Source: Zygotorulaspora mrakii
Taxonomy: Eukaryota > Ascomycota > Saccharomycetes > Saccharomycetales > Saccharomycetaceae
Direction of reading: 5' to 3'
Length of the DNA: 64,000 bases
Assembly: GCF_013402915.1 (NCBI RefSeq)
Contig: NC_050725.1
Span: 620,001 to 684,000, forward strand
Part shown: piece after piece, positions 57,836 through 64,000 of the stretch
How the letters are laid out: every line of letters starts with the position of its first letter
How positions within the stretch are numbered: position 1 is the first letter of the stretch
The notes under the pieces: generated by a model
The model's database searches: none
Told to the model about the DNA's origin: nothing
Seen by the model: the letters and a program-made list of their open reading frames with translations, nothing else
Made by a program: the position numbers and the translations under genes

Positions 57836-59707
57836 TCCGCCATAACTTACGTAATATACTTAATAAAATCGTTCACCCCAGTTGATAAACCAATTCTTTC
57901 ATCTTGTAGTGCATCAAAACTCTAGCCAGAACTAACTACTTATATCATTACCAAGACTATGTACCACACGTTTATACACACAAGCACAAGATGAAAGGAA
58001 TAATGAGTTTCCACTTTCCCATTGAGTAAGTGAGAAAAGTATCTTCGCAAAATAGTAGTAACAAAGATATAATTGTCCATTTTTTGGCAATATGCACCGG
58101 TCTGTCACTCTTCACATTTTTAATCTTAATTGGATACCATCTACTTTTTCAATATCGGAGAATATTCTTGGACATTTATATACTGCAACCTTGAAGTGGA
58201 TTTATGCCAACTCACAATTTCTTATCTTATTCATTGCCTCTTTTTAGTTTACGGGTCTTTAAAGATTATATGTGATGAAATTTAGCCGCCAAGGGTTTTC
58301 ATTTTTTAGGGGGACTTAAGAGCGTCTTTGATTTGTTTAGGTAAGATAATACCAATAAATACATATACCGATATGAAGAGACGAGAATATTTATTCCTTG
58401 CTGGCTGAGAACTGTCGAGAGTGTGCAAGCAACAGTCAATCTTTCAGGCAGCCCCATAGTACGGCGGTCCAGTAGCTCCAGAAACTGAATCTATTTAGAA
58501 ACATCAAAAGACTAGCTTGCCTGGTAAAATAGGAAACGAAATTTTGGAAAATAGTTTATCACACAGGACCCACCAAACTTTCAAGTATAATACAATTGAA
58601 TTTCTACCAACTACTCAAGCTGTCGGTACAGAAGCACTGCTTCTGTGAGGTAAAAATCCCCTCTTTCAAACATTTAATTGCTAAAGTGAAAGCTTTTCAT
58701 TGAATAAAATGTCACCTGAGAGATCCGGATGATACCTATAGCAGTCCCTCGATGCTTTGTTTATCAGAAGGTGCCTAATATTTTAAGAATGACAACAGCC
58801 GGTAATAAGAACGTCTTGAATGCTGGCGGCAATAGAAGTGAAGGAGGGCAGACGTGACGTAGCCCTCGGGCTAAATAGCAAGCTACTATATTGCGTACAG
58901 AAAAATGTAACGGTTTCCGAAAGAGCTTCCAGCAGGAGCTCAGTAAGTGAACGGCTGTATTCAAACCAGGAGCCGTCTACGCGCCAAACTTAAGAAGAAC
59001 CTAGCCTTCTGTTAAATTGATAAGACGGCTTCTGGAAAGAAGGCTGTACTAAGATACTGTACTAAAGTACTGTATCTCTATTGAAACAAAAGATAAACCA
59101 GGAAAAATTATCCATGAATCACTAATTGAATAGATATTTGGTAAGCAGGGCACCAACTTACAGTATTCAACAGGCAAATGGTAACGGTTCCCAATTCCAC
59201 TATTCCAGAGTACAACCTCAATGCTGAGAAAAAACTGCAGCGCTCAATAGTGTATGGTATGTCACTTACTTATTGGCGCCACGCAGCTGTGGATAACCAG
59301 ATAAAGTGCGGGTACAAGAGCTGGTGCTGGATCTGCTTCTCCTTTAATTACTGGTAAGTCGAACTAGTTCGAAGCAAATCAAATCCTAGTGATTGAACCT
59401 GGAGGTTTCGTAGTTACGTGAGTGGAATTCAACCGAAAAAGGAGCGAGAAATAAGATCTACTCGGCTTTGACCCTTCATTCTTCGCTGGTCGTTAGTAGT
59501 CATTTCGACGCAACGAAACAAATCCTACATTTCTGTAGCATGCAATATCAAGTAAAGAAGCTCACACTGGCTCCATGCTGTCTCCCCGACTTTTGCATTC
59601 GCATGCATTGCATATACCTTCATCTGAGCCTGTGAATGCATTATTCAGAAAGTCTGCAGCACGAGTAGATGGAAAAATCGGCTCTTATTGATTTCTCTCA
59701 AAGTGGT

Positions 59708-59784
59708 CGTATAGCGAATCTACCAAATTTTGACCAGAAAAAACATCTCTCTTCGGATTTTTCGCTTTTTTGGGCCTTCGTATA
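59708..59784 (+). promoter_or_regulatory. Two sterol-response elements upstream of ERG5
   Basis: Two exact copies of TCGTATA (59708-59714 and 59778-59784) in the same orientation, 70 bases apart, about 530 and 460 bases before the ERG5 ATG. TCGTATA is the core bound by the sterol regulators Upc2 and Ecm22 of S. cerevisiae, which induce ERG genes when sterols run low. Confidence 0.65.
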
Positions 59785-60126
59785 GCAGAAAAAAAGTTTT
59801 TGAGTAAAAAGAGGTAAACGACGCTGTACGAGCTCTGCAATCCTCTTGTTTAGCAGTTTTACTGATCAGCGAACCGATTGGTTCGGAGAGCAGCTCGTTT
59901 CGCTGTCAATGTTACCTACCCGTTTACCACTAGTTTCACTGGTCAATTGTTTCTGTTATACATCGACTGACATTTAACTGTTAAGGAAAGCAGAGCTACT
60001 ACCCCGTCATTTGGCATCATTTTATCGCTTTGGTTTGTGTTTTTCTGTGCTTACATACAACAGCGTTTAGATCAAACTTGTTTTTCAACGATCGTACATT
60101 GCGTTTTCGCTTTGGTAAGATTGGAA

Positions 60127-60134
60127 TATAAATA
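60127..60134 (+). promoter_or_regulatory. TATA box of ERG5
   Basis: TATAAATA, a full match to TATAWAWR, lies about 105 bases before the ERG5 ATG, at a typical yeast spacing. Confidence 0.65.
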
Positions 60135-60237
60135 CAGAGTATCCTAGTATTATTATTTTTTTTCACGTTGATAAAGCATATCAAGATAAGTGGTTTATTT
60201 CAGAAATCTAGGGGATATTGACATACGAAATAAAACA

Positions 60238-61842
60238 ATGGCTGATATCAATATTGATCCTATTGCCCATTTGCAAAATGCTACCAATTTCAGTACTTTT
60301 GGCGGAAACAATGCCAGTATTATTGAATGGGGTGTCAACACAGTGAAATCATTGTCCTATTTCAAAATTTTTGTCACTTTACTCTGTATTCTTCTGGCCT
60401 ATGATCAAATTTCTTATCAATTGAAAAAAGGTTCAATTGTTGGCCCAAAATGGAAGTGGTATCCAATAATCGGTCCCTTTTTAGAATCTTTAGATCCAAA
60501 ATTCGAAGAGTACAAAGCAAAATGGTATTCTGGTGAACTGTCCTGCGTATCTATTTTCCACAAATTTGTTATTATTGCATCAACGAGAGATTTGGCCAGA
60601 AAAATTTTACAAGCTCCAAAATATGTTAAACCATGTGTTGTTGATGTCGCTGTTAAAATTTTAAGACCTTGCAATTGGGTTTTCTTAGATGGCAAAGCAC
60701 ACACAGACTATAGAAGATCTCTGAACGGTCTTTTCACCAAGCAGGCCTTGGCTCAATACCTGCCAAGCCTTGAGACTGTTATTGACAAATATATCGATAG
60801 ATTTGTTGAAGTATCCAAGAAGAATAAGTACGAGCCACAAGTTTATTTCCATGAAATGAGAGAAATTTTATGTGCCCTATCTTTGAGAGCATTCTGTGGT
60901 GATTATATTACTGAGGATCAGGTTAGAAAAATTGCTGATGATTATTATTTAGTCACCGCTGCATTGGAATTGGTTAATTTTCCAATCATAATTCCATTCA
61001 CGAAGACTTGGTATGGTAAAAAGACTGCTGATGCTGCAATGAAGATTTTTGAACAGTGTGCACAAATGGCCAAGGATCATATCGCTAGTGGTGGTGAATC
61101 AGTATGTGTTATGGACGCATGGGTTAAATTAATGCATGAGGCCAAGAACAGAGATGATGAAGAATCAAGGTTGTATCATAGAGAATTTACCAATAAGGAA
61201 ATCTCTGAGGCAATTTTCACTTTCCTATTCGCTTCTCAGGATGCTTCATCTTCATTATGTTGTTGGATATTCCAAATCGTGGCTGACCGCCCAGATATTT
61301 TACAAAAGATTAGAGAGGAACAAATGGCTGTTCGTAATAACGATTTGAGTAAACCTATTGATTTGGATTTGATTGATAAAATGACTTACACAAACATGGT
61401 CATTAAGGAAACTTTACGTTACAGACCACCCGTTCTTATGGTCCCATATGTTGTCAAAAACAAGTTCCCTGTCACTTCTAATTATACTGCTCCAAAGGGT
61501 TCAATGTTGATTCCAACTTTATATCCAGCATTGCACGATCCTGAAGTTTATGAAAATCCTGATGAATTCATCCCAGAAAGATGGGTTGAAGGTTCCGCCG
61601 CAAACGCTGCCAAGAAGAACTGGTTGGTCTTTGGTTGCGGGCCCCATGTTTGCTTGGGCCAAACTTATGTTATGATCACTTTTGCTGCTCTGATGGGAAA
61701 ATTTGCTCTATACACTGATTTCGAACATAAGGTCACACCGCTAAGTGAGAAAATCAAAGTGTTCGCCACCATTTTCCCAAAAGATGATCTGCTGATGACT
61801 TTCAGAAGAAGAGATCCATTGACTGGCAAAGTCTCTGAATGA
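60238..61842 (+). CDS. ERG5: C-22 sterol desaturase, cytochrome P450 CYP61
   Basis: Erg5 introduces the C22-C23 double bond in the late ergosterol pathway at the ER. The 534-residue product (538 in S. cerevisiae) has an N-terminal membrane anchor (about 37-56, I-F-V-T-L-L-C-I-L-L-A). G-P-K-W-K-W-Y-P-I-I-G-P-F-L, F-L-F-A-S-Q-D-A-S-S-S in the I helix and E-T-L-R-Y-R-P (ExxR motif) follow. The haem-binding loop F-G-C-G-P-H-V-C-L-G has its ligand at Cys472. Conservation is very high. The frame is open 16 codons further to a GTG at 60190, but the ATG at 60238 fits the family start. Two sterol-response elements and a TATA box lie upstream. Position corresponds to YMR015C. Confidence 0.98.
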   Translation: MADINIDPIAHLQNATNFSTFGGNNASIIEWGVNTVKSLSYFKIFVTLLCILLAYDQISYQLKKGSIVGPKWKWYPIIGPFLESLDPKFEEYKAKWYSGELSCVSIFHKFVIIASTRDLARKILQAPKYVKPCVVDVAVKILRPCNWVFLDGKAHTDYRRSLNGLFTKQALAQYLPSLETVIDKYIDRFVEVSKKNKYEPQVYFHEMREILCALSLRAFCGDYITEDQVRKIADDYYLVTAALELVNFPIIIPFTKTWYGKKTADAAMKIFEQCAQMAKDHIASGGESVCVMDAWVKLMHEAKNRDDEESRLYHREFTNKEISEAIFTFLFASQDASSSLCCWIFQIVADRPDILQKIREEQMAVRNNDLSKPIDLDLIDKMTYTNMVIKETLRYRPPVLMVPYVVKNKFPVTSNYTAPKGSMLIPTLYPALHDPEVYENPDEFIPERWVEGSAANAAKKNWLVFGCGPHVCLGQTYVMITFAALMGKFALYTDFEHKVTPLSEKIKVFATIFPKDDLLMTFRRRDPLTGKVSE

Positions 61843-62076
61843 GGATCACCTTCACGATAATTTTACTGCACACCTGGGAAAAAAGACTATAGATTATTTT
61901 TCTTTTCCCTCTTACTTTTCTGTTTTTTGAATCTAACATGAAAGAATCCAATTTTGATTTTTATTTTTATTTATCAGACTTTTAATAGTTTAAATACCTT
62001 AACATTATGTTGAATATATATCCTTAATATAAAAAAAATCTATCAATTTGCACATTCTACAACGGCCAATCATTAA

Positions 62077-63480
62077 TTAATCAAATTTAATTTTCTTTCC
62101 TTCAAATTTGGCATTCATCTGCTTTTCTTCGGCTTTCTTCTTCGCAACCCATGATGGATGTTCAGGCTGTAGTTTAGGTGCTGCTGGTGTATTGTAAGTT
62201 CTCTGGAAATTTACTTGTTCCACCTCTTTCGCAGCTCTTTTTGCAACTCTTTCTTCATACTCTTGTTGTCTTCTCTTCCTGTCATCCATATCTTTCTGTA
62301 CTTCCCTTTGGACGTGTTTAGCTGCCCTTCCATATTTCTTTTCCCATATTTTCTGTCTCGCTCTTTGACCACGTCTATTCTTTTTCTTTTCGACTAGAGA
62401 TATCTGTTCCCTAGCGATTTTATCTTCCGCAGGATCAGACTCATCGTCAGAATCAGCTCCACTATAATATCCTGCCATTAACTCTGGTAATTCAGTTTTT
62501 TGCTTCTTCTTTTTTGGCATCTCTGCATCATCTTTTTCCTCCTCATAGTCCAGTTCTTCGACATCATTTTCCTCATCAGGCTCCTCGTCCGTTACCTCAT
62601 TATAATTGACATTTGGATCCAGCGTATCTACCTCATCTTCTTCTTCGTCATCTGATGCAGCCAGTAATCCATCGTATCTTTCCAAACTTTCTTCATCCAT
62701 TTCATTTTGCTCTAACGCTTGTTGTTCTTCACTCTGTTCAATATCAGGAGGCCCCAACATACCATTGTTACTGCCTTTCATCACCGGTGCATCTTCCATA
62801 TCTTCAAATGACTTGGAGTTATTTTTCACTTTCTTTTCCTTCTTAATGGCAAGGAAGACGTCCATCCCCGCGTTAAATCCAGCAAATAGTTCCTTGCATT
62901 TCTCGTTATTCATAAAAATACTAACCAACTGATCTGCCTTATCTGTTTTAAGAATGACCTCATTCCAAACCCTACTCGGGTTGAACTTTTGTGTCTTGTC
63001 TTGATGAATTTTCCAAAATGGATGATCTAAAAACCAACCTGGTGTTGGTGTGTTTTTAGACGGACAAAGTCTGGCAACTGAAAGTTTTATGACCTTGGAT
63101 TTGCTAATGAGTTCCACAAACTCTTTCAAGCCGTATTGTGATTCTAATGCTTTGATAACAGTAGTGAAATCTATCTTTGCCTTCTTGGTAGGACGATATT
63201 GTAAAATCTGTTTATGTAAAAAAGACTGTAAATGCCCATCTAAATGATACACTTTTTTACTGAATATTTCAGTTTTTAGTGCATCCAGACTTTTCGACAC
63301 GTCTGTCAATGTCGATTCTGCAAGCAATTTAGCTATTTTTTTGGATGTTTTCTTGGATTTTGCATTGAATATCTTTGTTGTGCTGTTTAGACGTGGTTGA
63401 AACTCATTCAAACTGCCATTGAGATAGTGATACTGGTACTCCAAGTTGTCTAGCTTAAAAATCAAATTATCCTTAGGCAT
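62077..63480 (-). CDS. BUD22: Small-subunit ribosome biogenesis factor Bud22
   Basis: Bud22 is a nucleolar protein needed for 18S rRNA maturation and 40S assembly. The 467-residue product (519 in S. cerevisiae) has a helical N-terminal half with L-x-x-L-E-Y-Q-Y-H-Y-L and W-x-x-H-P-F-W-K-I-H. Very acidic tracts occupy about 255-310, and the C-terminus is lysine/arginine-rich with R-R-G-Q-R-A-R-Q-K-I-W-E-K-K-Y-G-x-x-A-K-H and H-P-S-W-x-A-K-K. This last block is the BUD22/SRFBP1 family signature. It converges on ERG5. PAC and RRPE-like elements upstream fit a ribosome-biogenesis regulon gene. Position corresponds to YMR014W. Confidence 0.93.
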   Translation of the reverse strand: MPKDNLIFKLDNLEYQYHYLNGSLNEFQPRLNSTTKIFNAKSKKTSKKIAKLLAESTLTDVSKSLDALKTEIFSKKVYHLDGHLQSFLHKQILQYRPTKKAKIDFTTVIKALESQYGLKEFVELISKSKVIKLSVARLCPSKNTPTPGWFLDHPFWKIHQDKTQKFNPSRVWNEVILKTDKADQLVSIFMNNEKCKELFAGFNAGMDVFLAIKKEKKVKNNSKSFEDMEDAPVMKGSNNGMLGPPDIEQSEEQQALEQNEMDEESLERYDGLLAASDDEEEDEVDTLDPNVNYNEVTDEEPDEENDVEELDYEEEKDDAEMPKKKKQKTELPELMAGYYSGADSDDESDPAEDKIAREQISLVEKKKNRRGQRARQKIWEKKYGRAAKHVQREVQKDMDDRKRRQQEYEERVAKRAAKEVEQVNFQRTYNTPAAPKLQPEHPSWVAKKKAEEKQMNAKFEGKKIKFD

Positions 63481-64000
63481 TCTTACCTGGTATATATTCA
63501 GTATTCTTGCTACACGATCACCCTCACTTGGCTTTAGTTGATGTCAATTTTGGCGATGAGCAGTCATCTTAATGTACTTTGAAATTTTTTTCCGAGTACT
63601 GCTAGTTCTATATGGCGGTGTACGGGTGTTATCATCAGTAAGCACAACGCTCACTACTGATGCTTCAGGTCTCATCACAGAGAGAAGCAACAGCAGAGGA
63701 TGATATCACAGAAGCACTTGTCAAGCTCAAAGCTAGGTGACTGTTCAAATTCACACTTAAATACAAGAATATCCGAAGGAATATTTCACCTAGACATTTC
63801 GTGTCATAAGATAGGTACAGAGAATGGTTACAATAAGTTAAAAAAAATGAGTGTACATGAGCAGAACCGTGGAAACGAAATCGCTGTAAAAGCAGTACAC
63901 TTGACCTCAAGTGTACTAAAGAGAATAGAATATCTTTCAGAGGTCATGGGACAAATGGATATGATAAAGTAGTAGGTATCAGTGCCACGCCCTGTCACAG
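63481..64000. other. Upstream region of BUD22 to the window edge
   Basis: 520 bases with the BUD22 promoter on the left. A plus-strand ATG frame at 63700-63972 (90 codons) has no recognisable motif and overlaps a similar minus-strand frame, so it is not called as a gene. Confidence 0.45.
63553..63591 (-). promoter_or_regulatory. PAC and RRPE-like elements upstream of BUD22
   Basis: GCGATGAG (PAC core) at 63553-63560 and a TGAAATTTTTTT tract at about 63580-63591 (close to RRPE TGAAAAATTTT) lie roughly 75 and 100 bases before the BUD22 ATG. This is the order and spacing typical of yeast ribosome-biogenesis genes. Confidence 0.6.

Larger units (their letters stand above)
57836..60237. other. 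2.4-kb gene-free interval before ERG5
   Basis: The longest non-coding stretch of the window. No frame longer than about 70 codons with protein-like features, no tRNA, LTR or clear snoRNA was found. The right 550 bases hold the ERG5 promoter elements listed separately. The rest could contain a non-coding RNA or a replication origin, but nothing specific can be supported. Confidence 0.55.

Noticed and set aside
58272..58410. Possible C/D snoRNA (GTGATGA and a later CTGA)
   Set aside because: No terminal stem and no internal D'/C' boxes or recognisable guide; spacing is too long for a typical box C/D RNA.
58914..58922. TTTCCGAAA resembling the core of centromere element CDEIII
   Set aside because: The flanking bases do not fit the rest of CDEIII, there is no very AT-rich CDEII block beside it and no CDEI at the right distance.
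63700..63972. 90-codon plus-strand frame near the right edge
   Set aside because: No recognisable family, overlaps an equally long minus-strand frame, and lies in a promoter-like region.

Overview
The window is nuclear DNA of a budding yeast of the family Saccharomycetaceae, of a lineage that did not go through the whole-genome duplication. Genes are compact and almost intron-free, the one intron has the yeast splice signals GTATGT and TACTAAC, and nearly every protein has a clear Saccharomyces cerevisiae counterpart. The gene order interleaves two pairs of S. cerevisiae segments: YJL011-YJL019/020 with YGR165-YGR169 (about 2.2-25.3 kb), and YMR014-YMR026 with YKL042-YKL047 (about 28.6-63.5 kb). 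Single genes stand where S. cerevisiae has duplicates: one MadBub gene for MAD3 plus BUB1, and one APSES gene for SOK2 plus PHD1. This pattern fits Zygosaccharomyces, Torulaspora, Zygotorulaspora, Lachancea or Kluyveromyces relatives; I cannot fix the genus without a search. Gene symbols are S. cerevisiae names given by recognition of the protein and by position; S. cerevisiae protein lengths and gene order are from memory.

Layout. 0-2.2 kb: an unrecognised cysteine-rich, glycosylation-site-rich protein (minus strand) and 1.3 kb without genes, probably a synteny break or a chromosome-end-like segment. 2.2-12.1 kb: RPC17, VTC4, a full-length MadBub checkpoint kinase, CCT3 and the PH-domain protein TPH3. 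12.9-25.3 kb: MPS3, intron-containing MRPS35, TRS65, a short clathrin light chain CLC1, PEX35, BBC1 and PUS6. 25.4-27.8 kb: BTA1, a bifunctional betaine-lipid (DGTS) synthase that S. cerevisiae lacks. 28.6-37.2 kb: PEX12, CSI1, MRPL3 and the vacuolar ABC transporter BPT1. 38.1 kb: tRNA-Ala(AGC). 38.3-49.8 kb: MSS1, BLI1, ANR2, DCW1, UBC7, MAC1, FMS1 and PRI2. 49.9-63.5 kb: STB4, SOK2/PHD1 (two polyglutamine tracts), SPC42, a 2.4-kb gene-free stretch, ERG5 and BUD22.

Functional themes. The strongest signal beyond simple orthology is a possible phosphate-economy link. BTA1 makes phosphorus-free membrane lipids and has three CACGTG palindromes (the Pho4/Cbf1 core) plus a TATA box in its promoter. 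VTC4, which makes polyphosphate, carries a CACGTG in its own promoter. Other promoters carry motifs that match their gene's job: two exact sterol-response elements (TCGTATA) before ERG5, MCB boxes (ACGCGT) before PRI2 and SPC42, and PAC/RRPE-like elements before RPC17 and BUD22. No transposon, LTR, CRISPR or rRNA was seen, and no centromere could be supported.
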